From the NCBI RefSeq assembly GCF_010120715.1, contig NZ_CP047591.1:1550001-1614000 (forward strand): 64,000 nucleotides of DNA, given 5' to 3'. Positions 17,777 to 27,099 of the stretch are shown here, in pieces (within the stretch, counting starts at the first letter, position 1; each line of letters begins with the position of its first letter). Below the pieces are notes generated by a model that saw only the letters and a program-made list of their open reading frames with translations, was not told where the DNA came from and ran no database searches. The position numbers and the translations under genes were made by a program. The DNA is from Aminipila terrae (GTDB lineage: Bacteria > Bacillota > Clostridia > Peptostreptococcales > Anaerovoracaceae).

Positions 17777-18116
17777 ATGCTTAAAAAAGGTGTATTACGC
17801 AAAAAAAAAGATTTTTCTGCTATATATAACAGAGGAAATTCTTTCGGTGGAAAATATGTAGTGTTATTTTGTAAAAAAAATAATCTGGATTACAATCGTA
17901 TAGGATTTTTAGCAAGTAAAAAGTAGGAAAGAGCGTAGTAAGAAACAGAGCAAGAAGACTAATGAAAGAGAGTTTTAGACAAGTTGAATCTGATGTAAAA
18001 ATCGGGTTTGATATTATTTTTATTGCAAGAAATACTATCAAAGACGTTAAATGTCATGAGGTTTATAAATGTGTAAGTTCTCTTGTAAAAAAGGCCGGAT
18101 TAATAAAAAAGTATAA
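17777..18116 (+). CDS. rnpA: Ribonuclease P protein component (frame interrupted)
   Basis: Starts MLKKGVLRKKKDFSAIYNRGNSF and runs to GFLASKK, then meets a TAG. One base out, the frame continues with the RNR motif region VRNRARRLMKESF. Restoring one A in the run at 17918-17922 joins the two. A second lost A at 18105-18110 would give the normal ending GLIKKV then TAA at 18114-18116; without it the frame runs on into yidD. With both restored the protein is 113 residues, the usual RnpA size. RnpA is the protein subunit of tRNA 5'-maturation and is essential, so these are probably sequence errors rather than decay. Confidence 0.88.
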
Positions 18117-18129
18117 AAAGGAGTTCTAT

Positions 18130-18338
18130 TTGAAAAGAATAGTTATAGGACTTATTAGGGATATCAGAAATTTATTTCACCTTTATTTCCACCAACATGC
18201 CGGTTTTACCCTACGTGTTCAGCATATTTTATTCAGGCAGTTGAAAAATATGGTGTTATAAAGGGTAGTTTTCTTGGAATTAAGAGGATTTTAAAATGTC
18301 ATCCATTTAATCCTGGTGGCTATGATCCTTTAAAGTAG
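18130..18338 (+). CDS. yidD: Membrane protein insertion efficiency factor YidD (frame interrupted)
   Basis: TTG start with AAGGAG seven bases upstream. The first codons read LKRIVIGLIR. After GGG at 18158-18160 the frame is lost, and adding one G restores GYQKFISPLFPPTCRFYPTC and the conserved ending CHPFNPGGYDPLK. Restored length is 69 residues, as in the family. YidD is a small membrane-associated protein that helps YidC insertion and is usually found between rnpA and yidC, as here. Confidence 0.85.
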
Positions 18339-18350
18339 CGGAGGAAATTA

Positions 18351-19052
18351 ATGCAAACAATTATTGGTTTTATTGCAGTGCCTCTGGGTTGGTTATTAAG
18401 TTTTATATATAGTTTATTAAACGACTATGGTATCACCTTAATAATTTTCACCATACTTGTAAAAGGTTGTCTCTATCCGCTTTATGCAGCGCAGATTAAA
18501 TCAACTGCTGGTATGGCAGATATTCAACCCAAGATACAGGCTTTGCAAAGAAAGTACGCAAACGATAAAGAAACACTCAATATAAAGATGATGGAACTTT
18601 ATAAAGAAGAAAAGTTTAATCCTATGGGCGGATGTTTACCTATGGTGATTCAGATGCCTATTATATTTGGACTTTTTGCTTTACTTAGAAATCCAATGGC
18701 TTATATATCAAGTGATTCTATGCTATTGGCAATCCATGAATCATTCTTATGGATTATGGATTTGAGCCAGCCAGACTTATGGATTCTTCCAATAGCAGCC
18801 GGTATAACCACTTTTATTTCTTTTAGTCAGACTCAGACTCAGCAGGGTAATGTAAATAACCAGATGGGTCCAATGATGAATATCATGAAGTACTTGTTCC
18901 CAGTAATGATTGTTTGGATGGGTAGATCTTTCCCAGCCGGCATTACAATTTATTGGTTCTTTGGTACTTTAGTTCAGATTGGTTTTAACTTTAGACTTAA
19001 TAAATTAAGAAAAAAGATGAAGAGCAAATCAGAAAAAAAACATAAGAAATAA
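18351..19052 (+). CDS. yidC: Membrane protein insertase YidC/Oxa1
   Basis: 233 residues, the short Gram-positive type without the large periplasmic domain. It has five hydrophobic segments, the positively charged cytoplasmic hairpin (IQPKIQALQRKYANDKETLN), the conserved NPMGGCLPMVIQMPI and a basic C-terminal tail (KKMKSKSEKKHKK) that binds ribosomes. No lipobox is evident; the N-terminus is hydrophobic. It inserts membrane proteins with or without SecYEG. Confidence 0.96.
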   Translation: MQTIIGFIAVPLGWLLSFIYSLLNDYGITLIIFTILVKGCLYPLYAAQIKSTAGMADIQPKIQALQRKYANDKETLNIKMMELYKEEKFNPMGGCLPMVIQMPIIFGLFALLRNPMAYISSDSMLLAIHESFLWIMDLSQPDLWILPIAAGITTFISFSQTQTQQGNVNNQMGPMMNIMKYLFPVMIVWMGRSFPAGITIYWFFGTLVQIGFNFRLNKLRKKMKSKSEKKHKK

Positions 19053-19078
19053 AAGCATATATTTGAAGGGAAATTAAT

Positions 19079-19915
19079 ATGGATTACGCTGAAAAGTGGG
19101 GGAAGGATGAAGATGAAGCAATAAGACTTGCCCTCATTGATTTAAAACTTACGATAGATGAAGTTGATGTAATTGTATTGGAAGAATCTTCAAAAGGCTT
19201 TTTTGGCATAGGTTCAAAACTTGCCAAAGTAAGAGTTCAAAAGAAGGCAACTGCAAAGGCTGAACAAAAGCCTGCAAAGGAAGTTGTGAAGGAAACTCCA
19301 ATAACAAAGGTACAAAGTAACTCAAATAAAGAGATTACTAAAAAGGAATTTGTAAAAAAAGAAAAAAAAGAAAATAAAGAAGTTAAAGAAGTTAAAGAGA
19401 ACAAGAATTCAGTCAGACAACCCGATAATATGGAAAATATTAAGACGGAAAGACCTAATGATTTAACGCCTGTTGAAAGTTCTCCTGCTTTAGATTTTCT
19501 TAAAGATGTAACTGAAAAAATGGGAATTGAAGTTACAGTTACTGCAGCGGAAAATGAAAATAGTATATATATTGATATCAATGGCAAAGATTCAGGAACT
19601 GTTATCGGAAAAAGAGGACAGACTCTTGATGCTATCCAATATTTAACTCGTCTTGTTGTAAACAAAGATGATGAAAAATATAAGAGAGTTGTTGTTGATG
19701 CTGAAAATTACAGAGCAAAAAGAGAAAAGACTTTGGAACAGCTGGCAAGCAGACTGGCAGACAAGGTTGTTAGAACAAGGAAGAGTGTAAGGCTTGAACC
19801 AATGAATCCTTATGAAAGAAAGATTATTCATGCAACTCTTCAGGGCAACCCTAAAATCACTACTAGAAGTGAAGGTGAAGAACCTTATAGAAGGGTTATC
19901 ATAGAAATGAAATAA
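19079..19915 (+). CDS. jag: RNA-binding protein KhpB/Jag
   Basis: 278 residues. The Jag_N domain is at 1-50 (EAIRLALIDLKLTIDEVDVIVLEESSKGFFGIGSK contains the typical KGFFGIG), followed by a long lysine/glutamate-rich linker (about 55-135). The KH domain has the GKRGQTLDAIQYL loop and the C-terminal R3H domain has NPYERKIIHATLQ. It regulates cell division and envelope synthesis through RNA binding. It lies right after yidC as in most Bacillota and is followed by a terminator. Confidence 0.95.
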   Translation: MDYAEKWGKDEDEAIRLALIDLKLTIDEVDVIVLEESSKGFFGIGSKLAKVRVQKKATAKAEQKPAKEVVKETPITKVQSNSNKEITKKEFVKKEKKENKEVKEVKENKNSVRQPDNMENIKTERPNDLTPVESSPALDFLKDVTEKMGIEVTVTAAENENSIYIDINGKDSGTVIGKRGQTLDAIQYLTRLVVNKDDEKYKRVVVDAENYRAKREKTLEQLASRLADKVVRTRKSVRLEPMNPYERKIIHATLQGNPKITTRSEGEEPYRRVIIEMK

Positions 19916-19943
19916 AAAAATAGCCCAGTAGGGCTATTTTTTC
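19914..19943 (+). terminator. Rho-independent terminator after jag
   Basis: AAAAAATAGCCC and GGGCTATTTTTT flank the loop AGTA, followed by further T. It directly follows the jag stop codon and ends the rpmH-jag operon. Confidence 0.88.
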
Positions 19944-20014
19944 TTTTAATAATTCATCAGTAGTTTTTACGGATGAGTATATTAGAAAACAATTTAAATT
20001 GATGGTGATTAATT

Positions 20015-21448
20015 ATGGAAGATACAATAGCAGCAGTTGCTACCGCCTATGGTGAAGGCGGAATAGGAATAATCAGAATAAGTGGTGAGGATGCTTTATT
20101 GATTTTAAATAAGGTTTTTCAGCCAATGAGAAAACATATTAATAATAGTGTAATAACAGATAAGTATGAGCCTGATTCTGTTGGTGTTACTATTGGAGAG
20201 TCTATAGTTAATAGACGATTAACCTATGGACATATTATTGATTATAGTACTAATCAGGTTTTAGACGAGGTATTGGCTGTATATATGAAAGCACCCTATA
20301 CCTATACTAAAGAAGATGTGGTAGAAATTAATTGTCATGGAAGTATCGTATCTCTCCGAAAAGTTTTAGAACTTGTTCTGAGAAGCGGGGCAAGAATGGC
20401 TGAACCTGGAGAATTCACCAAACGAGCTTTTTTAAACGGAAGGTTGGATTTGACTCAGGCTGAAGCAGTTATAGATTTAATAAAAGCAAAAAGTGATAAA
20501 AGTTTTGATGTGGCTTTAGGTCAATTGGAAGGAACTTTATCAGATGTGATAGAACAGATTAGAAATTTACTGATGGATGAACTAGTAAATATAACGGTAA
20601 ATATTGATTATCCAGATGAAGATATAGAAGAAATAACTTATGATAAATTATTAAATAATTTATTGCAAATAGACGATATGATTCAAAATTTAATAAGATC
20701 GGCTGATACTGGGCGTATTATAAAAGAGGGATTTAAAGTTGCAATAGTAGGTAAGCCCAATGTGGGAAAATCTTCCCTTATGAATGCCTTGTTAAAAGAA
20801 AACAGGGCAATTGTTACTGACATTCCTGGAACCACCAGAGATACTATAGTTGAAGATATAACTATAAAAAAAATTCCGGTAAAACTTATTGATACTGCCG
20901 GGATACACGATACAGATGATAAGGTAGAGAAAATAGGCATTGAAAAAAGCAAAGCAACTTTTAATGAAGCTGATTTAGTAATATTAATTTTAGATGGAAG
21001 TCAGGCTCTTTCAATTGAAGATGAAAATATTATGAATGTAATTGGAAATAGAAGAACTTTAGTGCTTATAAATAAAATTGATCTGGGTCAGGTTTTAAAT
21101 GAAAAGAAACTTCAGGAAAAGATGCCCAAGGCATTATTTATAAAAACTGCTGTAAAAAATGGACAGGGAATTAACGAAATTGAAAATAAAATTGAAGATT
21201 TAGTTTTTAATGGGGAAGTTAAACAGAGCGGAAGCACATTTATTACAAATGTACGTCATGCAAATCTTTTAAATTCTGCAAAGACTGCTTTGGACGATGC
21301 TATAAATATGGTACGGTCGGGCGAAGCACTTGAGTTTATTGAAATTGATGTGAAAAGAACATTTGAGTTTCTCGGTGAAATAATAGGGGAAACCGTAAGT
21401 GAAAGCATAATAGATGAAGTATTTTCAAGATTTTGTCTTGGAAAGTAG
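20015..21448 (+). CDS. mnmE: tRNA modification GTPase MnmE
   Basis: 477 residues. The N-terminal folate-binding domain starts MEDTIAAVATAYGEGGIGIIRISG. The central G domain has Walker A GKPNVGKSS, switch II DTAGIHDTDD and NKID. The C-terminus ends in FSRFCLGK, with the invariant cysteine. With MnmG it installs the carboxymethylaminomethyl group on U34 of several tRNAs. mnmG starts 20 bases downstream. Confidence 0.97.
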   Translation: MEDTIAAVATAYGEGGIGIIRISGEDALLILNKVFQPMRKHINNSVITDKYEPDSVGVTIGESIVNRRLTYGHIIDYSTNQVLDEVLAVYMKAPYTYTKEDVVEINCHGSIVSLRKVLELVLRSGARMAEPGEFTKRAFLNGRLDLTQAEAVIDLIKAKSDKSFDVALGQLEGTLSDVIEQIRNLLMDELVNITVNIDYPDEDIEEITYDKLLNNLLQIDDMIQNLIRSADTGRIIKEGFKVAIVGKPNVGKSSLMNALLKENRAIVTDIPGTTRDTIVEDITIKKIPVKLIDTAGIHDTDDKVEKIGIEKSKATFNEADLVILILDGSQALSIEDENIMNVIGNRRTLVLINKIDLGQVLNEKKLQEKMPKALFIKTAVKNGQGINEIENKIEDLVFNGEVKQSGSTFITNVRHANLLNSAKTALDDAINMVRSGEALEFIEIDVKRTFEFLGEIIGETVSESIIDEVFSRFCLGK

Positions 21449-21468
21449 ATAAGTAGGTGAGAAGCAGT

Positions 21469-23358
21469 ATGAATTATTATATGATGGGTGATTATGATGT
21501 AATAGTAATAGGAGCAGGGCATGCAGGGTGTGAAGCCGCCCTTGCTTCAGCAAGAATGGGTAAAAAAACATTGGCATTTTCTATTAATCTTGAAGCTGTG
21601 GCAATGATGCCTTGTAATCCTTCCATTGGTGGAACGGGAAAAGGACATTTGGTCAGAGAGATAGATGCACTTGGGGGAGAGATGGGATTAAATATAGACA
21701 AGACTTTTATTCAGAGTAAAATGCTGAATACTGCCAAAGGTCCTGCAGTTCATTCTCTTCGTGCACAGGCAGACAAACACCGGTATCATGAAGAAATGAA
21801 AAAGACCATGGAAAAGCAAGAAAACCTCGATTTAAAGCAAGGAGAAGTTGTGGATATTTTTGTTGAGGATGGAAAAGCTTGCGGTGTAATTTTAAGGACT
21901 GGTTCTGCATATAGGGCTAAATCTGTAATTCTTGCCACAGGAACATTTCTTAAGGGTAAAATTTTTATTGGGGAATGGTGTTTTAGTAGTGGGCCTAACG
22001 GTCTTGCACCTTCTATGGAGCTGGCAGATAATCTGAAAAAGCATGGTATGGAACTCCGACGTTTTAAAACTGGTACTCCTGCCAGAGCTCTTGCAAGCAG
22101 TTTAGATTATACAAAAATGCAGGAGCAATATGGTGATGAAAAAATTGTACCTTTTTCATTTATGAATGATAATTTGAGTAAGGACCAGATTTCATGCTGG
22201 CTGACTTATACAAATGCCAAGACCCATGAGGTTATAAGAAATAACTTTTCTAGATCTGCTCTATTTGGTGGTCAGATTGAAGGTATTGGGCCAAGATACT
22301 GTCCTTCAATAGAAGATAAAGTGAATCGGTTTAGTGATAAAGAAAGACATCAGCTGTTTGTTGAGCCGGAAGGCCTTGAGACGGAAGAAATGTATATACA
22401 GGGAATGTCTACAAGTTTGCCAGAAGATGTACAGGAAGCTTTTTATAAAACCATACCGGGGCTTGAAAATATAAAAATAACAAGACCTGCATATGCTATA
22501 GAGTATGATTGTATTGACCCCCTGAAGTTAAAGTCAAATCTTGAAAGTAGAGAAATTGAAAATCTGTTTTGTGCAGGTCAGTTTAATGGCAGTTCCGGTT
22601 ATGAGGAGGCAGCAGCTCAGGGCTTAATGGCAGGTATAAATGCTGCTTTAAGAGTAGATGACAAAGATCCATTTGTATTGGACAGATCTGAAGCTTATAT
22701 AGGAGTGCTCATTGATGATCTTGTGACAAAAGGTACAAATGAACCTTATCGTATTATGACTTCAAGGGCTGAATACAGACTTGTACTGAGACAAGATAAT
22801 GCAGATTTACGTTTAACTGAAAAGGGGTATGAAATTGGTCTGGTGCAACAGGACAGGTATGATAGATATTTAAAAACGAAGAATGAAGCAAATGCAGAAA
22901 TAGACAGACTGGAAGCTGTTGTGGTAGCACCTACAGAAGAGGTAAATACATATCTTGAAAGTCTGGGAAGTTCACAGCTGAAAAGTGGAGTTTCATTATG
23001 TGAGTTGTTAAAAAGACCTGAAATTACTTATGATTTGCTGGCACCTCTTGATAAAGAGCGAAAGAATAATATATCCATGCATTCTATCACGCAGCTTGAA
23101 GTCCAGATAAAATACGCAGGGTATATTGCCAAACAGCTTCAACAGATAGAGAAATTTAAAAAACTGGAAGATAAGAAATTAAATCAGGATTTGGATTATA
23201 CTAAGATTGAAGGAATGAGATTAGAGGCTATACAAAAGCTGAATCAGTTCAAGCCTTTATCTGTAGGACAGGCCTCAAGAATTTCAGGTGTTTCACCGGC
23301 AGATATCAATGTGCTGCTTGTATATCTTGAAAAGTCAAGAAGGAGTAAGAAAAACTAA
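21469..23358 (+). CDS. mnmG: tRNA uridine-34 modification enzyme MnmG (GidA)
   Basis: 629 residues from the ATG at 21469, chosen because AGGTGAG lies seven bases upstream; a GTG at 21457 lies inside that site. The FAD-binding Rossmann motif is VIVIGAGHAGCEAALA (about 11-26), and the conserved PCNPSIGGTGKGHLVREIDALGGEM and the C-terminal YLEKSRR are present. It is the partner of MnmE and the stop overlaps rsmG. Confidence 0.96.
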   Translation: MNYYMMGDYDVIVIGAGHAGCEAALASARMGKKTLAFSINLEAVAMMPCNPSIGGTGKGHLVREIDALGGEMGLNIDKTFIQSKMLNTAKGPAVHSLRAQADKHRYHEEMKKTMEKQENLDLKQGEVVDIFVEDGKACGVILRTGSAYRAKSVILATGTFLKGKIFIGEWCFSSGPNGLAPSMELADNLKKHGMELRRFKTGTPARALASSLDYTKMQEQYGDEKIVPFSFMNDNLSKDQISCWLTYTNAKTHEVIRNNFSRSALFGGQIEGIGPRYCPSIEDKVNRFSDKERHQLFVEPEGLETEEMYIQGMSTSLPEDVQEAFYKTIPGLENIKITRPAYAIEYDCIDPLKLKSNLESREIENLFCAGQFNGSSGYEEAAAQGLMAGINAALRVDDKDPFVLDRSEAYIGVLIDDLVTKGTNEPYRIMTSRAEYRLVLRQDNADLRLTEKGYEIGLVQQDRYDRYLKTKNEANAEIDRLEAVVVAPTEEVNTYLESLGSSQLKSGVSLCELLKRPEITYDLLAPLDKERKNNISMHSITQLEVQIKYAGYIAKQLQQIEKFKKLEDKKLNQDLDYTKIEGMRLEAIQKLNQFKPLSVGQASRISGVSPADINVLLVYLEKSRRSKKN

Positions 23359-24074
23359 TGTCAATGGAGATACTAAGGGAAGCGTTTAATCAATTAAACA
23401 TTTCTTGTGATGAAATTGTATTGAATAAATTCGAAAAATATATGGAAATGGTTCTTGAGTGGAATGAAAAAGTGAACCTGACAGCTATCACAGATCAAGA
23501 TGAGTTTATTAAAAAGCATTATATTGATTCTGTCATATGTTATAATTTTTCTGAAATACATAAGGCTGAGTGTGTTATAGATGTAGGAACCGGGGGTGGA
23601 TTCCCTGGTATCCCTTTAGCTCTTATATTTCCAGAAAAGAAGTTTGTTTTAATGGATTCACTTAAAAAACGTTTAAATATAATAGACGATTTGACTTCAC
23701 AATTAGGCATTACTAATGTTGTAACTTTGCATGGACGAGCAGAAGATATAGCACACAGTAAGGAGCACAGAGAAAAGTATGATTTATGTGTTTCCAGAGC
23801 TGTGGCTAATCTGGCAACGTTGTCTGAGTACTGTCTGCCTTTTATCAAAAGAGGCGGGAATTTTCTTGCATATAAAGGAGTCAAAGCGGAGGAAGAAATA
23901 AAGGAAGCGCATAAAGCAATATTTCTGCTGGGAGGTAAAATATCCAGAGAAGAAAGAGTATCTCTCCCAGGATATGATTTAGACCATAATATAATAGTAA
24001 TTGATAAATTGCAGAACACATCTGCAAAATATCCAAGAAAAGCGGGAACACCATCGAAAGAACCACTGAAATAG
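23358..24074 (+). CDS. rsmG: 16S rRNA (guanine-527-N7)-methyltransferase
   Basis: 238 residues with the SAM-binding VIDVGTGGGFPGIPLAL motif and VSRAVANLATLSEYCLPF. It methylates G527 of 16S rRNA. It is coupled to mnmG by an overlapping TAATG. The last codons form the 5' arm of the terminator. Confidence 0.96.
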   Translation: MSMEILREAFNQLNISCDEIVLNKFEKYMEMVLEWNEKVNLTAITDQDEFIKKHYIDSVICYNFSEIHKAECVIDVGTGGGFPGIPLALIFPEKKFVLMDSLKKRLNIIDDLTSQLGITNVVTLHGRAEDIAHSKEHREKYDLCVSRAVANLATLSEYCLPFIKRGGNFLAYKGVKAEEEIKEAHKAIFLLGGKISREERVSLPGYDLDHNIIVIDKLQNTSAKYPRKAGTPSKEPLK

Positions 24075-24093
24075 CGATTTCAGTGGTTTTTTG
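24061..24093 (+). terminator. Rho-independent terminator after rsmG
   Basis: A perfect 12-bp stem (AACCACTGAAAT / ATTTCAGTGGTT, loop AGCG) is followed by T5. The rsmG stop codon lies in the loop side of the first arm. It ends the mnmE-mnmG-rsmG operon. Confidence 0.9.
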
Positions 24094-24189
24094 TTTATCA
24101 TATGGGTCTTTTAATTGGACATGCTTCTGATAATATTATATATAGATAAGTATACGTTGGTGATGTTTAATTATCGGGAGGATGATTTT

Positions 24190-24990
24190 ATGTTTAATAA
24201 AAAAAATATTGAAGTGTCCATTGATTTAGTAAATTTAAATCCAGATCAGCCAAGAAAAGTATTTAATGAAGATGAGCTTATTGAACTGGCTGAATCTATC
24301 AGAGAGTATGGTGTATTGCAGCCAATTATAATAAGCAGAAGCAAAGAGGGAGAATACTTTTTAATTGCAGGAGAAAGAAGACTCAGAGCTTCTAAGATGG
24401 CAGGTTTATCAAAAATACCAGCTATTATTAAAGAAGTAGATTCTAAAGATGTTGCTTTAATTGCCTTGGTTGAAAATGTGCAGCGGGAGAATCTGAGTTA
24501 TTTAGAGGAAGCGATTGCTTATAAGAAGTTAATGGATGACTTTGGACTTTCACAAATGGAAATTTCAAAAAGAGTTGGAAAACAACAGTCTACCATATCC
24601 AATAAAATCAGATTACTCACATTACCTCAGGATATACAGGAAATGCTGATAAAGAACCAGTTAACAGAGCGTCATGCAAGAGCACTTTTAAAACTTGATG
24701 ATGAAATGCTTAGAAAAAAGATACTTGAAAGAATTATTGATAATAATTTAAATGTGAAGCAAACAGAAAGACTAATAGAAGACATATTAAATAAAAAACA
24801 AGAGGAGATGAGAAAAGCCCATAAACTTAGATATATAAATTATAAAATTTATATAAATTCTATAAAAAAGACTTTTGAGCAGATAAAGGATGCGGAGGCA
24901 AACGCAAAGTATTATCAGCAAGATTTGGGAGACATGCTTGAAATTAAAATACTTATTCCTAAAAACTCTGCCTGTGATAAAGTAGGTTAA
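24190..24990 (+). CDS. noc: ParB-family nucleoid occlusion protein Noc
   Basis: 266 residues from the ATG at 24190, which has GGGAGG eight bases upstream; earlier in-frame starts have no ribosome site. The ParB/Srx CTP-binding domain has the GERRLRA motif (about 62-68) and ENVQRENL. The helix-turn-helix follows (LSQMEISKRVGKQQSTISNKIRLL), with a C-terminal dimerisation region. Position between rsmG and parA is that of noc in Bacillota. The N-terminal amphipathic helix seen in B. subtilis Noc is not obvious here, so it could also be a second ParB. Confidence 0.85.
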   Translation: MFNKKNIEVSIDLVNLNPDQPRKVFNEDELIELAESIREYGVLQPIIISRSKEGEYFLIAGERRLRASKMAGLSKIPAIIKEVDSKDVALIALVENVQRENLSYLEEAIAYKKLMDDFGLSQMEISKRVGKQQSTISNKIRLLTLPQDIQEMLIKNQLTERHARALLKLDDEMLRKKILERIIDNNLNVKQTERLIEDILNKKQEEMRKAHKLRYINYKIYINSIKKTFEQIKDAEANAKYYQQDLGDMLEIKILIPKNSACDKVG

Positions 24991-25047
24991 AATTACAAAA
25001 AATGTAAATAGAGCATTGGTTGAATTTATACACTACATATAGTATAT

Positions 25048-25076
25048 AAACCAGCTACTGTATAGGTAGCTGGTTT
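25048..25076 (+). terminator. Hairpin terminator after noc
   Basis: AAACCAGCTAC and GTAGCTGGTTT form a perfect 11-bp stem with a 7-base loop, followed by ATTTTCTT. It lies about 60 bases past the noc stop. Confidence 0.75.
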
Positions 25077-25090
25077 ATTTTCTTGTAAAA

Positions 25091-25106
25091 TGTTTCACGT
25101 GAAACA
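25091..25106. other. parS site 1
   Basis: TGTTTCACGTGAAACA, a perfect 16-bp palindrome identical to the consensus parS bound by ParB (Spo0J). It lies between noc and parA. Confidence 0.96.
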
Positions 25107-25279
25107 TTTTATTAAGAAATTAGTCAGATTTTCTTGTTTTTTTTTGTGAAAATAAGCGATATTATGTAAAAAGTAGTGGTTAAATATAATATAGTATAAT
25201 ATAATATTAGGTAGATTATAAAATGTTTATTATAATGTAATCAATATTTAAATATATAAAAACAAAAAGGAGAAATATT

Positions 25280-26053
25280 TTGGGAAAGACGATAGCAATA
25301 TTTAACCAGAAGGGTGGGGTAGGTAAAACTACTACAAATATAAATCTGGCAGCCTGCTTGGCGTTAAAAGGTAAAAGGGTACTTATTCTTGATATAGATC
25401 CGCAGGGAAATACGACAAGTGGAGTTGGTATATCAAAAAAAGGATTAACAAGAACTACATATGAGATTTTAGTGGATGATACAATAACACCTGAAGAAGC
25501 TATAATGCATACAAGTGTTGAAAATATGGACATAATTCCTGCCAGTGTACAACTTGCCGGAGCCGAAATAGAATTGGTCCAACTGGAAGGCAGAGAAAAA
25601 AGATTAAAAAAGGCAATTGATAAGATTAAATCTAACTATGACTATATATTTATCGATTGTCCTCCATCATTAGGATTACTTACAATAAATTCATTGACTG
25701 CTGTTGATAGCGTATTAATACCAATTCAATGTGAGTTCTATGCTTTAGAGGGCGTTAGCCAGCTTATGAGTACTATTGAACTGGTTAAAAAAAGCTTAAA
25801 TCCGAATTTACAAATTCAAGGCGTTATTTTAAGTATGTTTGATGGTAGAACAAACCTTTCCATTCAGGTTGTGGAAGAAGTTAAAAAGTATTTTAGAGAA
25901 AAAGTATATACAACTGTAATACCAAGAAATGTACGTCTTGCTGAAGCACCAAGTTATGGTATGCCTATTACGGAATATGATCCGAAGTCAGCTGGAGCAG
26001 CGGCTTACCACGAGTTTGCAGAGGAATTTTTAGATTTGGAGGCAGAAGAGTAA
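25280..26053 (+). CDS. parA: Chromosome partitioning ATPase ParA (Soj)
   Basis: 257 residues with a TTG start preceded by AAAAGGAG. The deviant Walker A is QKGGVGKTTT (about 10-19) with the signature lysine, and Walker B FIDCPPSLGLL follows. This nucleoid-bound ATPase moves ParB-parS complexes and, in Bacillota, also regulates DnaA. Its stop overlaps the parB ATG. Confidence 0.97.
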   Translation: MGKTIAIFNQKGGVGKTTTNINLAACLALKGKRVLILDIDPQGNTTSGVGISKKGLTRTTYEILVDDTITPEEAIMHTSVENMDIIPASVQLAGAEIELVQLEGREKRLKKAIDKIKSNYDYIFIDCPPSLGLLTINSLTAVDSVLIPIQCEFYALEGVSQLMSTIELVKKSLNPNLQIQGVILSMFDGRTNLSIQVVEEVKKYFREKVYTTVIPRNVRLAEAPSYGMPITEYDPKSAGAAAYHEFAEEFLDLEAEE

Positions 26054-26967
26054 TGGCAGCACCAAAGAACAGAGGATTAGGCAGAGGATTAGAAGAGCTT
26101 TTTAGTGCTGTTGAGATTAATGCATCAGAAGTTTCTAATAAGGAAGAAACAAATACAGAAAATTCAACTGACAACTCAAATACCAATTCTATAATGTACT
26201 TAGACATTAATGAGATTAAACCAAATGCTAATCAGCCTAGAAAACGGTTTGATGATGAAAAGATAGATGAGCTTGCGGCCTCAATTGAGACCTATGGTGT
26301 TATACAGCCTATTGTTTTAAGAAAGTCGGAAGTAGGCTACGAAATTGTTGCTGGGGAAAGAAGATGGCGAGCAGCAAGAAAAGCTAATTTAAAAAAGGTT
26401 CCATGTATTCTTAAAGAATTAACTGAAGAAGAAAATATGGTTATTTCAATCATTGAAAATATGCAGCGAGAGGATCTTAATCCGATTGAAGAAGCAGAAG
26501 CTTTGCAACAAATGATTGAGCGTTTTGGTCTGAGCCAGGAGCAGGTATCAAAAAGTGTAGGCAAAAGTAGACCTTATATTACAAATGCCCTAAGACTTTT
26601 AAAGTTGCCATTTGAGGTAAGGGCATATGTGCTGGAAGGAAAGCTTACTAATGGGCATGCCAGAGCCATTGCCGGTATTGAAGATGAAACAATGCAGGTA
26701 GCTGTAGCAGATAAAGCTGTGGAACAAGGATTATCTGTTAGAGAAGTAGAAAGCTTAGCAAAGACCATAGGGGAGCCTAAGACAAAGAAGCAAAGTGAAA
26801 AAAGAGTTAAGTCCTCTGATGTATTAAAAGTAGAGGAAGAACTGAAAGAAGTGCTGGGTACGAAAGTCTGCTTAAAGCATTCTGGTAATAAAGGTAAAAT
26901 CGAAATAGAATACTATACCAGAGAAGATTTGGAAAGATTAATTGAATTCTTAAAAAATGCAAGATAG
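26053..26967 (+). CDS. parB: Chromosome partitioning protein ParB (Spo0J)
   Basis: 304 residues. An acidic/asparagine-rich N-terminal tail (about 1-50) follows the ParA-stimulating KNRGLGRGLEELF. The CTPase domain has GERRWRAARKA and ENMQREDLNP, the helix-turn-helix binds parS (LSQEQVSKSVGKSRPYITNALRLL), and the C-terminal domain dimerises. Two perfect parS sites flank parAB. Confidence 0.97.
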   Translation: MAAPKNRGLGRGLEELFSAVEINASEVSNKEETNTENSTDNSNTNSIMYLDINEIKPNANQPRKRFDDEKIDELAASIETYGVIQPIVLRKSEVGYEIVAGERRWRAARKANLKKVPCILKELTEEENMVISIIENMQREDLNPIEEAEALQQMIERFGLSQEQVSKSVGKSRPYITNALRLLKLPFEVRAYVLEGKLTNGHARAIAGIEDETMQVAVADKAVEQGLSVREVESLAKTIGEPKTKKQSEKRVKSSDVLKVEEELKEVLGTKVCLKHSGNKGKIEIEYYTREDLERLIEFLKNAR

Positions 26968-26972
26968 TTAAA

Positions 26973-27013
26973 ATATATATCGCATTTACAGTAAACTGTG
27001 AGTGCGATATATT
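26973..27013 (+). terminator. Hairpin terminator after parB
   Basis: Outer arms ATATATCGCA / TGCGATATAT, with an inner ACAG-taaa-CTGT stem, are followed by ATTATTTTAC. The structure lies directly downstream of parB. Confidence 0.65.
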
Positions 27014-27037
27014 ATTTTACATAAATAGTAGTAGAAA

Positions 27038-27053
27038 TGTTTCACGTGAAACA
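27038..27053. other. parS site 2
   Basis: A second exact TGTTTCACGTGAAACA, about 70 bases downstream of parB. Together with 25091-25106 it brackets the parAB operon. Confidence 0.96.
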
Positions 27054-27099
27054 TTGTATGAACAGAAAAATATAACAGAAAATTAGAAAGGTAAATATT

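Noticed and set aside
17962..18261. 99-residue plus-strand protein
   Set aside because: It joins the C-terminal half of RnpA with an out-of-frame reading of yidD.
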